Assembly (NCBI RefSeq): GCF_963678635.1
Contig: NC_087069.1
Coordinates: 19,382,660-19,446,659, forward strand
Reading direction: 5' to 3'
Length of the DNA stretch: 64,000 nucleotides
Source: Symsagittifera roscoffensis
Lineage: Eukaryota > Xenacoelomorpha > Acoela > Convolutidae
The stretch's first letter is position 1, and the number at the start of each line of letters is the position of its first letter. The position numbers were made by a program, and so were the translations under genes. Shown piece by piece: positions 23,746 through 35,112 of this stretch. The notes below the pieces were generated by a model. The model searched no databases, had not been told where the DNA came from, and saw nothing but the letters and a program-made list of their open reading frames with translations.

Positions 23746-24571
23746 TTTCTGCCTGATTGGCTCGCTTTTGATCCAATCTTTCAACAAATTTTTCCTCTTT
23801 TCCACTCAAATGTTCTAGTTCTGTAGGACAGAAGAATCGGCTCGAAACTGATATGAAGTGGCTCGTTCTCAAAAATTCCAGCAGCTTGATGGTAATCCGT
23901 AATTTGTCTCAGATCTCAATGAAAACATTTTGTTAAAATATTGTACTAACCATGCAAATCACAGTTTGCATGGCTAGTACAGTCCTGTGTCTCCTCATAA
24001 TCCGTCTCATCGCCAAAACGTAGCCCAGTTTCCGGCTTAACCAGTGTATTCAACAATACACTCACACGCAGTCCGCTTTGGGTGACGGAAAAGATCCGAC
24101 TCAAATTACTGAGTTTTTTTTTAGGTTTAGGACTCAGGCAAATCTGCTTACTATCGCTCAGCTCGTTCAAATATCTGATCCTAAGAATCGCGTTGACTTA
24201 CTGTTTGTGTTCAAGTTTTAACTTCCAGTCCAAAACAATTGAAGCCTCTTTTTCATCCGTTATTATTCCATTTATTGTCGCCTAAATTACTTTCCGTCTG
24301 GGTTCCTTATCCGTATATGTCCGTTATTCAGTGCAATCGTTACGTGGAAATTGCGAAGAAATTAAGCCCTAATTTGAATTGATCCCAGTCGTACAGTTTT
24401 TCGATCACTGAAAAATTCGTCCAAAGATTCAATCCTCTCAACTTGAGAACTATAATTGTAGTTCTCCATTCCACATAGATGGTTCCGCGATTCCAATTAG
24501 CCAGTCTCAGGTTTGTGTGTATCAGAACAACCCTGGTAAAATCCGTTCTCTCCCAGTCTTGATCTGCATCG
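23746..24571 (-). pseudogene. Spacer between R copies, with coding-like frames
   Basis: This 826-bp spacer is not shared by the two R copies. On the minus strand are frames with MENYNYSSQVERIESLDEFF (about 24,480), IITDEKEASIVLDWKLKLE (about 24,265) and, at 24,170-23,946, NELSDSKQICLSPKPKKKLS with VTQSGLRVSVLLNTLVKPET. They are coherent but broken by stops. I do not recognise them. They sit where the 18.9-19.8 kb segment sits relative to copy 1, so each R copy has a different downstream coding-like partner. Confidence 0.35.
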
Positions 24572-24839
24572 CACCTTTATCAGTACGATAGTCCACCCCA
24601 CGGCCAAAAACAAGTCAGTCACCAGTGGCATGCTTCATCTCTTTCAAGTCCTTCATCTTCTCCAGTTCCAAAGCGAAACGGCTTTAAAATGAATTGTATC
24701 AGTGTATGTCTCAGACCCTCATCTTCATCAAAAGGCCGTTTCTCTCTGCATATCATGTTTTTCCACTGACTCTCGCATCAACTCCGGTAAACGAGTTGAT
24801 TTGATGAACTCACTTAAACCGCAGTTCATGGCAATCAAT

Positions 24840-25900
24840 ATCAGCAACCCATAAAGATATCAGGCACTCCATCATTTAGTAACCCTGCGGGTCCGTTTTG
24901 GTCTACACTCAAAGTATCATGAACAGCGCTAGTATCACTGCTATAGATAGTTCGGTGACTGCGTTGATGAACTCTCGGATCAAGAAGCGAGATAATCGAG
25001 AATACATATTTGCTAGGAAAGACGCGGAACTTCTTGCTCACAATCCTTCTAACATGCTAACGTATTCTTACATAGACTTCTGCTTCCGAGGTCGTCCTGT
25101 ACATTCTATCAATGAATTCAGTGGATTTCTCTACTCTTTCTTCTGAGCGAGCAAGCGTTTTGAGGATGTAACCATGAATCTTGACATCATCGGTGGACCT
25201 CGCGCGGAAATGTCTATGCCCAATGCTGCATCTTGGGGAATCAGGTGCTGCCAATTTTTTGCCTTTGTTTTTTTCTTTAAAAAAACAGCTTCTATATGAG
25301 ATTCCGCCTCTCCGGCGTTCTGTCTTTCATTGGCTTGCTCTTCATTCCCTGCGTTCCCTTTTCGCGGAACCAGAAGTCTTTCGATAAGTCAAAATTGATC
25401 TGATAGTTATCAACAATCACAGATTTCAATTTCAGCTGACTGCTGAAAATGGACAGTTCCAACTCAAGCAACTCAAACAAAAACATCATGCGCGGATGCT
25501 CTTTGAATCACCTCAGGGTTTTAGAGTTATCAGATCACACCGCCGTGAACTCTATCTCCCAAGAGTCTGAGATTTTTCTTATTCAATTCTCTAATCGGTG
25601 CGGGAAACTTTACATCATAGGTCTCTTCATCCAGAAGCGCAACCATCGCGTGCGCATTTTTCATTCAGTAAGGAAGCAGTGCATACGGTGCTTCCCTTGG
25701 GTTGTTTTTCCGAAGGCCAGCCAACATTTTTATTTCTGGCCAAAGTTTTGTTTGAAAGTATGGGCATAGTCCGAGCTCGCTGCGGCTGTTATCTCTGTCT
25801 TGCTTTTTTCCCCTTTAGCAAATGCAGCGAATTTTAACTCACCATAAAATTCCATGTCAGTTTCTGACTCCTCTAACCTCGGGCACGCTCTTTCTTTTCG
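24840..25900 (-). pseudogene. Decayed gene of repeat R, copy 2
   Basis: Counterpart of the copy 1 gene: LWPEIKMLAGLRKNNPREAP (about 25,740), MVALLDEETYDVKFPAPIRE, FELLELELSIFSSQLKLK (25,470), SPRCSIGHRHFRARSTDD (25,235) and VEKSTEFIDRMYRTTSEAEV, in the same order. A stop lies at the same site upstream of the MVALL block as in copy 1. Function not recognised. Confidence 0.45.
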
Positions 25901-27948
25901 ACATGGGAAGGCGGGTCTCTTACTTAATTAGTCACCTTTATATGTTGTAAATTAAAGCCTCGTCTCTTGGGAAGTTTTCCTCTTCATTTTTCGTGACTCA
26001 TTCTCTTATCCTACAGCATTTGCACAACCCCTAAAAGTCAGCTAGTCTTAGGGCAGTTACTGAGCTGTAGTTAATTTCATCCGCATTCAGCCAATCCAAT
26101 TCGACCACATTAAAGAGACCCGATCAAAACATTGTTCCGCTCTAGTTACTGGCATCTCAGCTGCTGAATTTTTTGAGTTTCATTTGGAATCGCTGGACCC
26201 AGTCTATATCTCGGATGTATCGTTCGTCTTGTGAACTTTCAGCCAATCAATCGATCACGTTTGACGTATGTCCCTGGTAACGCAGAACTAGATGAACAAT
26301 CTCTCAATTGATATGCTTTTTTATGAGGCAATCAAATTGACGGTGTGTGAATTTCATGTTTTTGCTCTGGTAGAGTTGTTGTTCAAATATTTTTGCTTCA
26401 GTATCAGAAAAAAAATTGATCAAATGATATATTTATTACCTGGATTTTGTTGAGCCAAGTTTTTTTCTAGGAAATTTCGTTCTGGGAGACTTTAGAGAAA
26501 TCACAATTTAGGAGATTGGTTTCTTTGCTTTGTTTATTTGTAATTCAGTGAATAAAATTACAAGAAAATTCTACCGTAGAAAAAAAAATTGAAGGTTTTC
26601 AGATAAAAACGAACGAAGTTTCTTTAATTTTCTCTCATAAAATGTTTCCTAAAACTGCATCGAAGTTATCTCATTTCTACCATGTGTTTATTTTTTTCAG
26701 TTTAAATTTTCAAAAGTTTCAATTCTCTCTCAATTGAACTTTTTTGAGAAACTTTGAACAAACTTTCATTAATCCTGAACATAACAAGTTTTAACGCTAT
26801 TTTGCATTAAAATTAATAGTTGTAAGTTTGCTAGGAAAACTTACAGTAACAACTGAGCACTAGAAGGTAGCTATGCTAAAAGTGACTATTTACAAACTAC
26901 AGAGTAATATTTAGACGATTGCAGTTCTGCCAGCAAATCATTCATTCAATTGATTATAGGTTTGACCCTAGTTTCCCTAGTTCTGACTAAACTTTCATGC
27001 CAAACTAGACCAAAACCGACAGAGGCCGAAATTGGGAGCTGTTTTTTGAAAAACGAAAAACGGAAAATGATATATGTTGTTGAAGCAAAAAAGAGATAGT
27101 GATCAGTTATGCAAAAGTTTTGATTTCTTTTAATACGAACTCTAGTACACTTTTGATATTATTTCTCCCTTTTAGGCTATTTTAGCATTGACAAGATCAG
27201 TTAGAACAATTAATTGAAAATTATTGTATTTATTGTGAGAATTTCTCAGAAATTGCAGTTTTGTACAAAAAAAAGAGAATGAATTGAATCTTGAATTTTG
27301 CTGAAAAAAAACTTTCACTAAAAAGTACAATTTTTGGCAATTGAATTGAGTTTGTCATCAATAGTCAAACCTAGCTGGCTTAAAAAAGTTAGTTATTGTT
27401 CATTAAAAAAAAGAAAAGTCGAAGAAATTGGATAGATGCTGAGACTAATATGAAAAAGTTTACTTCTCTTGTTCACAATTTATTTTAATTTTCACGATTC
27501 TTGAGCAAATGTGGAAGCTTCGGCATAGATTTGGCTGACTTGAGCACTGTTTTTATGGTATTCATAACACTATATATCACGCATCTTAGCTTAAATAAGA
27601 TCAAATCGTTTTTATACTTTGAAAAAAAGAAGAAACTTTTCATGTTTTTCATTTAAGTTTTGTGTCATTGATTTAACATGATACGAATTAACCAACAATT
27701 TGAGTTTTTACGCTGTCCACATAAAACCTTGATTGTTTATGGTTAAAATAAAGAAGAATAATTACAAAAATTGCCAATAACTTGATATTTCTGTAAATTT
27801 CTCAAAAACTTTGCACAAAAAAAATTACTATCTGAAACCTATCATCCGAAATTTTGAGACATACTATACGAAATATAAGACGTCTATGTTGCGAAACATA
27901 AGACGTCTATTCCCGATCTTCATAAAAGATTTTTCAATCAATCCCGTT

Positions 27949-28485
27949 TCAAATCTTAAATATTACTGTATCAGCAAAATCGGGCGCCAAAATTTTCTGA
28001 GGTTCGATTTCATCCTGCCTTGTCTTGCATGCTATCCTTATCAATACTAGAGGAGACATTTTGTGAACTACTGCCCTACAATTCCTGTCAATCTCTCGTT
28101 TTAAAGGTTTGATTCCAACATTCTTGCTGACCATTACTGATGTTATTGCTGCCGTACCATCTAGATCAGCACTGGTTACTTCTCTTTCTAACAGTTTACC
28201 TAGCATTCGCATCACTTCTGGTCTGACAACCACCGTTTGTTTGTTTGTTTGTTTGTTTGATTCTTTGTTTGTTCGTTTTCATGCGAATCAGATCCTGCTG
28301 AAACAAGTTTGAATGTAATAGCAGGTCCAATTTGCACGGGATCTTTTTCGGACAGAATCTTAGTCTCGACTGCTTTCTCCACCGGTAATTGAGGGTGTCC
28401 CGGCATAGGGTGTCCTGATTTGTCTAAGAAACTGGTCAAGAGAAACATAGTTTCATAGGATTTTTGATCTAAAAACGAGAATTTG
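27949..28485 (-). pseudogene. Second gene of repeat R, copy 2
   Basis: The minus strand reads FLDQKSYETMFLLTSFLDKS, then PVQIGPAITFKLVSAGS, then the (AAAC)n run, then VVRPEVMRMLGKLLEREV, LDGTAAITSVMVSKNVG and a stop at 27,949. Here the frame upstream of the microsatellite is open and continuous with sequence from the adjoining Ty3 fragment. Function unknown. Confidence 0.45.
28235..28280. repeat. (TTTG)n microsatellite, copy 2
   Basis: Matches the tract in copy 1, with a different number of units; it interrupts the coding-like frame of repeat R. Confidence 0.9.
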
Positions 28486-28539
28486 GATTCCTTCGGATTG
28501 GTGATTACACCAAAATCTAAATCGGTAAATCCAATTTCT

Positions 28540-31500
28540 CTAGGACCTGAAATTACCGTTTGATCTATTATATGAGTTATTTCTTGATCGATTGTTTGGA
28601 TAATACTGATTTCGGTTGTTGGAATAGCTTCTATTTCGATTATTGGAATAGTTTCTATTTCTATTATATGATGAGTTTCGTGAATAATTGTTTGGATAGT
28701 ATCTATTTCTTGATTGGGAATTAGATCTAGAAACAAATTGTGTTGTGTTTGAATTAGATCTGGAGTAGTTATTTTTACTATTTGGTCTATTGTAGTAATT
28801 TTGTGTATTTCTTCGTTCTGGCGATCTTCCTCTATAACTTGAGTTATGTGGTGATTGATTTCTTGTATAATTTGTATTGTTCGGGAGTGGTTTTCCTGAA
28901 CTGTTGTTGCTGTACACATTTTTGTTCGGTAGATTTTGATCTTTTTTCATGTATTGATAGAATGATTTATTTGGTTCTTTGTATTTTTGAGGTTTATTTT
29001 GATTGTCTTGTTGTTTTTGTCTACATTCAGAAATACTATGTCCGTATCGTCGGCAATAATTACACCATTTTTTGAAAGATGGTTTGCCTTTAAAGTTTGG
29101 GTGTTTTTCATAAATATTGGGTATTTCAGTGATTTTTTCAACAAGGTCTGTATCTGATTCTTGTATATTGTTGATACTTGTGGTTTTTGTTTCAATTCGA
29201 TTAACATATTGTAATTTCAGATTTTCTGTTTCTTCGAGTTTCATTGTGATTTCTGCTTGTTCTTGTTCTACTTGTTTTCGAAAATCTAAATCGGGTTCTC
29301 GAATTGAAGAAGGATGGGATGCTCTCTTTTTTATTGCTATTTTCCTTAATTGCGGTGTTAAGGTCATCATTAGGATTTCTGTCATCTTTGTGTTTTTATA
29401 GTCATGTGTATTTAATGAATATGCTTTTCGAACTAGTGTTTCGATGCGTACTGCTAATTGCTTGATGGTTTCATTTGGTAATCTGCGAATTTCATTACAT
29501 AAAACTCGTTGTTGTTGTTTGTTTCTTTCTGAGTCAAACATTTTTGAAAATTCTTGTGTAAACCTTTTCCAATTTGATTTTATTTCTAGAGGCAATACTG
29601 AAAACCATTTTTGGGCTGCGCCGTCTAAGGTTGTCTGTATCAACGCTGTGCGTCGATGTATCCAGTTTTGATGTAGTGGCGTATTAGTTGGTTCAGGTCC
29701 TATATTTAAAATCAAATTTGCTGTTACTGCATTTAAATAGTCTTCTACAGAATATTCAGGGTCTGTTCCTGTGAATACCATTAAAGGTTTATTTGATGTT
29801 ATTGATGATCCACCCATAAGGTATGGATTCATTGTCATTTGTAATGATTCTGCTGCATTTGGCGTTTGAGAAAAATTTGAAAGTTGATTTCTTGTTATTT
29901 CGTGTTGTTGAAGATAATATGGGAGTGGTATTTCATTTTGCATTTGTGTCGGTTGATACGAGTGTGTGATCATTGGGTTTTGTTGCTGAATTGGTTGAAA
30001 ATATTTTGTATTAATTGGGTTTTGTTGCTGAATTGGTTGTTGATTTTGTGTATCTATCGGTTGTGGAGAAAAAATTCTATGATTTGTTTGTGGTTTCTGT
30101 ACTCCTTGTCCACGATATTCTTGATTATATGGTGCAAATATATCTGGTTGTAAAAAATCATCATCTGAGGATAAGTAATCCATTTGATAAGATGTTTGTT
30201 TTTTATTTTTATTTTGTTGAAAAAATGGATAGTTTTCACTACGATCCTGTGGAGGATGTAAATTTGTTTGAAAATTTACTGAATTAGTTTGTGCCATTGG
30301 GTTATCCCAATTTCGAGATCTTGTATAATTATTAAAAATTCTTCGTGGGGGATAATTTGTTTTTGATGAATGTGTGTAATTATAATTATGTTCTGCAAAA
30401 TTGTTTCTAGTGAACGTTTTACGTGTTTTTGACGGTACTGTCATGGGTCTGTATATTTGATAATCCATGTGTGAATATTTTGGGGCAACCGAAGGTTAAA
30501 CGGTTGATTGTAAGGTTACCTGTGTTTGTGAAGAGTTTGTATTTCTTGGTGTTGTTAAGTTTGGACGTATCGGTGAAATGCTTTGTTGTGTAGTTGTTGT
30601 GTGTACGATTTCTTCATTTATGAAGTGCGATGGTGTCTGGATATCTTGTTGAGTGAGATTCCTAGTTCCATTGAGGTTTTCATTGTGTATGACTGTGGAG
30701 TTTAAACTATTATTTTGCATATCAGGTAAAAATGTATTATAGTTTAATGGTGTTGCATCAATGGTTAATGGTGTTACTTTTACATAATCTCTTACATAAG
30801 ATATTGTACTTATTGCTTGACTGGAGATTGATTGTGGGATATTTATGAATGCATAATGAGACCATTCGGGGTCCCAAACATAGTCTGATTGTTCTGTGAT
30901 GGCAGTATCATCGTTTGAGTTTTGAGGTCTAAAATTTTTTCTTGCATGTGAAATTAAATCTATATTATGTGTGAAATAATCTATTATAAACCATGCCAAA
31001 ATTTTTTGTAAGTCGTGTTTTGTATGTTGTGAAACTTCATCTTTCGTGAAATTTTCTTCAATTATATTTAGAAAACTAGAGAGTAGTGTGATTTCATGTC
31101 GTACTCTTATGTGCTTAGATGTTTCTGTCGGTGAGACATTTGGGAGTGGGATTTCGTTTTCTAATATCGAGATATAACTATATATTATTGCAAAAACTTC
31201 ATTGGTGAATATGGAGTTTGCTCTTTGTGAGTTATGATATTGTATGCTTTTTATATATTCTGAGAATACTTTTGAAAATTCTAAATCAAGGTCGTCTGTT
31301 TGAATTACATATCTGCTGTGATTCTGGTTTGGTGAGCTGAATTCTATGGAGTAGATTCCGTATTGTTGTGTTAAGTTACATATATCTTTCAGATAGTGAT
31401 CGATGATTTATCTTTTGATCTTTACATCTGGGAACTCTGTTTTACATGGACTGATTCCGGGTTCAAATAAATTTAAGAGTAAATTTTTGCAAAGTATATG

Positions 31501-31590
31501 CTGTCCTCTATCAGTGGTTGCATCTACAATGAAGGGGAAGATATCATCATCATCTGGACTTTCTTCACCTGGGGTGTGCGTTGAGCTCAT
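28540..31590 (-). pseudogene. gag: Ty3/Gypsy element 1 Gag with two nonsense codons
   Basis: Structural polyprotein of the element. ATG at 31,590 (MSSTHTPGEESPDDDDIFPF). The frame meets TAA at 31,408, where element 2 has CAA (Gln), and TAA at 30,496, where element 2 has AAA (Lys). From 30,468 a 642-codon open stretch covers a Gln/Asn/Pro-rich linker, the capsid region (WIHRRTALIQTTLDGAAQKW, then FTQEFSKMFDSERNKQ) and the nucleocapsid with one CCHC knuckle, CNYCRRYGHSISEC, at about 29,055. It ends in a repetitive Asn/Arg/Ser/Tyr tail. Unlike element 2, capsid and knuckle are in one uninterrupted frame, so this copy shows the ancestral arrangement. The last codons before the stop at 28,540 come from flanking sequence. 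Confidence 0.88.
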
Positions 31591-32030
31591 TTTTCCGTTT
31601 GATGACTGTTAATATGTAATTATCAATGTGTCTAATTGGTTGATTCCAATTGTATAAATGTACTGGTTTGTGTTTATTTGCATTTTTATTCTTCTTTTTC
31701 CTCTTTTTGATGAATTTGAAGTTGTTTCTGAGTCGGAAAAATATAATTGATCGTGAATGGGGCAATTTTTATCTATAGATTCTTTTAATTTATAAAGTTC
31801 GTCTAAACTGCTGGTTTCTGATTCTGAAAATGCGTTTCGGTTTTTGAAAATCTTTTTCGTGTTATTTGTCTTTGTTTGGTTATTATTTTTCTTTTTAGTG
31901 TTTGTCGTTTTGTTCTAATGTATCCAACTGTTTGTGTATGAGGTGTGATTACAAGGTCGTATTTTGTGTTATCTATCTCACAATTGTGTAAAACGATTGT
32001 TTGTTTATTTCCTAGGTTTTTAAATGACAT
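31591..32030 (-). pseudogene. Element 1 ORF0, frameshifted
   Basis: Starts MSFKNLGNKQTIVLHNCE like the element 2 ORF0, but a 1-nt deletion after KRFSK (about 31,845) ends the frame at 31,803. The downstream part continues in another frame (31,765-31,565) with HKPVHLYNWNQPIRHIDNY and overlaps the gag start. Function unknown. Confidence 0.7.
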
Positions 32031-33159
32031 AAGGTTTAGGATGACGGATGCAAAAGGTTGTTAAATGATTTCTATTTTCTTAGACTGTTAGTCCTTACGA
32101 TTTTTTGGTTAGCCTAACCTGGGTCTATTTGTTCAGGGTTGGAGAGAAAAGTATATCGATTGCGAAGAATGATTTTATACTTTCTCGTGGCTAGTATAAG
32201 CTAAGGTGTTAACTTATTTAATCTTACTTAAGGGTAGTGATTGTGTTCAAGGGTTGGAGAATAGTAAATCGATCCACAAGGTTCAGGTATAATTAGAACG
32301 CGAGTAGTTCGTTAGATACTATTTTAAACTTACTAAGTCTAAGATTTATCCTGGGTCTGGTAAGAGGGGGGATCAAGTGAAGGATGAATAACCGAAGTTC
32401 TTCACTGTTTATCCTAATTTGAATGATTAGTTTTGTTCAAAAATTTCCGTTAGTCCTGGGTTTTTAGAAAGGGTTGGATAGTGAATCGACGTTTGAGGTC
32501 GTTAGACACTAGCTAAGTGGGTGGGGGAGAACAAATTTGTTCTTTTTGATCCAAGGATAGGCCTTGATGATCAAGTTTTAAATTTAATTAAATAGAAAAT
32601 AATTTAAGATCCAAGGATGAGCCTTGATGATCTGATTTTAAATTTAAGTGAATTTAAGTTTAAAATGATTTAAATTTGGGTAAAGAAAAGATTTAGTTTT
32701 TTAATGATATTAGTGAGCTTATGATTGCTGTTATGTTTAGGTGATGAAGCTGGGACAACAGATGATTTAATGATTACTAACAATTTATTGTCATGCTACT
32801 AATTTTTATTTTGATTTTTCAATAAATATTTTTCAAACATGTTTTGTATATTACTGCAGAATTTAGGAAAACGATCTGAGATCTTTTTATCAATCGTTAT
32901 TGTATATAAATAATTTTGTTTAGCGCCTGAAATGATTTTGAAGATTGACTTCAAAATTTTATGTTTGCAAATGAAAATCTAAATTCATTGCTTGTAGTAT
33001 TCTAAATACAAAAAATTGTGTTGGCTTTGTCGTATGTCGTCTCTGGTTCGAGGTCTTCTTCCAATTCCGGGTAGTTCTGTTATTGTTCGGAATATTGGCT
33101 CTGATCTATTGAGTCGTAGAGACATTTCGATTAAATTATCGTCGTGTAACATTTTAAAA

Positions 33160-33650
33160 ATGTTTCGTCTAAATTCTAATCTATTTTTGGTTAATTCTAA
33201 GCTATTAAGGTCTTGTTCGAGACTTATGGTCGCACCAGATGAGTTAGGACCGATGGGTATAACTCATAGAGTAATTTCGGATAGGGTACACCGTCTGCTC
33301 GTCACGCTATCTTATTTTCGGCCGGATAGATTCGTGCAACTTCTTAGTCTAATACCAATCCTAATCTTACTCTTATACTATCTAGTCTCAGGTTGTTTAA
33401 ATAGTCTCTGCTAGGCTCAATAGATCTAGGGTATACTGGTTTTTTGCGGCTGATGAAGTACTCGGGAGAGTTCAACTAATTTCTAAGTTAAATTCAAATC
33501 TCTCTGGTGCTGAAATTACAAGTAATTTCAGCACTTACAAATAAGTGGATTGTTAGTCAGATGGATCATGATTGGTTAATATTAAATACTTTACATTGGT
33601 AAAATATCTAATTTATCCAATCATAAAATGTAGTTTAGATCAGGTTCCAT
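33160..33650 (-). repeat. LTR of Ty3/Gypsy element 1
   Basis: Matches both LTRs of element 2 over the same 489-491 bp (TGTTT...TTCCA on the plus strand), but is more diverged from them than they are from each other. It contains the perfect 13-bp inverted repeat at 33,507-33,534. Confidence 0.88.
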
Positions 33651-34530
33651 AGTAGTCAGAATCATGACGTTTTTTCGAGCAGACTGAAGCGTTCATTTAT
33701 TGTTTAAAAGAAAAGTTTCGAAAAAAAAACATTGCCGTCTAAAAAGATTACGGATTTTTTTTCAGTTTCCATTTTCTTTTTTCTCTCGAGTATTCAGAAT
33801 CATGAAGTTTTTACGATTAGACTGAAACGTTTGCTTTTTGTTTGATATGAAATTTGGCGGGGGGAAAACAATGCAGTCTGAAATGAGTTTTTTTCCTTTT
33901 GTTTTTTTTATTTTTTCTCTAATATATTCAGAATCTGCAGGTGATTTTGTTCAATAAATCTGTGCAGCGACACTACTTGGTAAAAAAAGCAATTCATGTG
34001 TCAAAATTCCCATTCAATCGTTCCCTTAACTGTCATAACACAGATTGTTTCAATAAAACAGTAAAAAGGGTCTCAAAAGGAACATTTTTACGTTCTGATT
34101 GATCTCGCAGTTGAAGACACGAGAAAATTTTGAGCAAATTACCACTGGATTGATTCAAAAAGGTTATCAGAAAATTTCACGGCTCTGTTATGGCAGTGGT
34201 TTTTTTATAATCCGTTTTTGAAATTAGCTGAAATCTTCGTTAACCATTGCGAGTAAGTTCTTTTATATCTTAAGTGATTGTTTCTTAAGATGATGATACT
34301 TGAATGAAGATTGACTTTTTACTATAATTACACTTTTACTATATAATTAATTACGCAACCGATTATGACTGATATTATGTGGAGATATGTAAAACATAGC
34401 TTCGGAAATGGACATCTTTCCAAAATCAATTTTGTCGTCAGGAACGCCCGACTTTGATGTCACCGCCACACGAATACAAAACATACACAATATGTGAACA
34501 CATCTTGGAACAAAACTAAGTATCTTAAGA
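33651..34530. other. Interval between Ty3 elements, upstream of host exon 1
   Basis: Contains a degenerate ~135-bp tandem repeat (next entry) and, from about 34,340, a more G+C-balanced stretch. That stretch would be the promoter/5' UTR region of the host gene if transcription starts upstream of the ATG at 34,531. A minus-strand open frame (34,347-34,622) here is probably a shadow. Confidence 0.4.
33653..33945. repeat. Degenerate ~135-bp tandem repeat
   Basis: The motif TCAGAATCATGA.GTTTTT followed by AGACTGAA.CGTT occurs near 33,657 and 33,794, and TTCAGAATC again near 33,928. Each unit ends with a T-rich tract. Confidence 0.55.
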
Positions 34531-34621
34531 ATGACGGCCGTTTTTTCTAAGCAGAACACCGTCTCAAACCCCTCAGAATGGGACGGTCTTTTTCGAGCGT
34601 TCGCCAAGCAGCGAGAGTTCA
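34531..34621 (+). CDS. Host gene first coding exon, 5' part, split by Ty3 element 2
   Basis: ATG at 34,531 opens a plus-strand frame (MTAVFSKQNTVSNPSEWDGL, then FRAFAKQREF). It runs straight into the element 2 insertion after TTC-A at 34,621. The same frame resumes after the second TTCA at 53,936 (SGWTADKYKKKK), and a GTAAGA donor follows at 53,973. Joined through the 422-bp intron, the split codon TT|C leads in frame into ATGGAGTTGCTTCC of the large exon. Perfect phase across three junctions is strong evidence that this is real coding sequence. Base composition is more balanced than in the neighbouring repeats. As sequenced, the exon is destroyed by 19 kb of inserted DNA, so this allele should be null unless transcription starts downstream. 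Confidence 0.78.
34618..34621. repeat. Target-site duplication TTCA, left copy
   Basis: TTCA lies immediately outside the element if the LTR is taken as 34,622-35,112; the matching TTCA is at 53,932-53,935. A 4-bp duplication is usual for many Ty3/Gypsy elements, and removing one copy restores the host reading frame. Confidence 0.75.
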
Positions 34622-35112
34622 ATGTTTAGTCTAATTTCTAATCTATTTTTGGTTAAACCTAAGCTATTAAGGTCCTATTCGAGACTTATGGTCGCACCAG
34701 ATGAGTTAAGATCGATGTGGTTAACTCATAGAGTAATTTCGGATAGGGTACACCGTCTGCTCGTCACGCTATCTTATTTTCGGCCGGATAGATTCGTGCA
34801 ACTTCTTAGTCTAATACCGATCCTAATCTTACTCTTATACTTACTAGTCTCAGGGTGTTTAACTAGTCTCTGCTAGGCTCAATAGATCTAGGGTATACTG
34901 GTTTGTTGCGGCTGCTGAAGTTCTCTTGGAGAGGCAACTAATTTCTAAGTTAAATTCAAATCTCTCTGGTGCTGAAGTTACACATAATTTCAGCACTTAC
35001 AAATAAGTGGGTTGTTAGTTAGATGGATCATGATTGGTTAATATTAAATACTTTACAATGGTAAAATATCTAATTTATCCAATCATAAAATATAGTTTAG
35101 ATCAGGTTCCAC
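34622..35112 (-). repeat. 3' LTR of element 2
   Basis: Plus-strand ends ATGTTTAGTC and GGTTCCAC; the TG...CA core is 34,623-35,111 (489 bp), exactly the length of the other two LTRs. About ten differences from 53,441-53,931. The inner palindrome is degraded here (GAAGTTACACATAATTTC). A clear polypurine tract next to it is not visible. Confidence 0.9.

Larger units (their letters stand above)
24572..28485 (-). repeat. Unclassified repeat R, copy 2
   Basis: Second copy of the 3.9-kb repeat, same orientation as copy 1, offset by about 4.8 kb. It lacks a few short stretches present in copy 1 (for example about 15 codons near 25,690 and part of the stretch corresponding to 21,220). On the right it ends about 70 bp before the truncated end of Ty3 element 1. 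Confidence 0.7.
28556..33650 (-). mobile_element. Truncated Ty3/Gypsy element 1
   Basis: Same family and orientation as element 2. It keeps the 5' LTR (33,160-33,650), leader, ORF0 and gag, and stops abruptly in the Asn/Arg/Ser-rich nucleocapsid tail at about 28,556. Homology to element 2 (48,2xx) ends there and unrelated sequence next to repeat R begins. No protease, RT, integrase or 3' LTR follows, so this is a 3'-truncated copy of about 5.1 kb. Confidence 0.9.

Noticed and set aside
28782-30287. Several plus-strand frames rich in Phe, Val, Cys and Trp
   Set aside because: Antisense shadows of the Gln/Asn-rich gag frame of element 1; the same shadows recur over element 2 gag.
33016-33414. 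Plus-strand open frame, repeated at 34,622-34,876 and 53,435-53,695, that looks like a conserved small protein family
   Set aside because: All three copies are the Ty3 LTR read on the opposite strand; identity is explained by the repeat, and LTR transcription is on the minus strand.
34622-35112. Reading this copy as a truncated 1.6-kb LTR
   Set aside because: All three copies share the same two ends (TGTTT and TTCCA) at 489 bp; the additional homology between elements 1 and 2 is the shared leader, not LTR.
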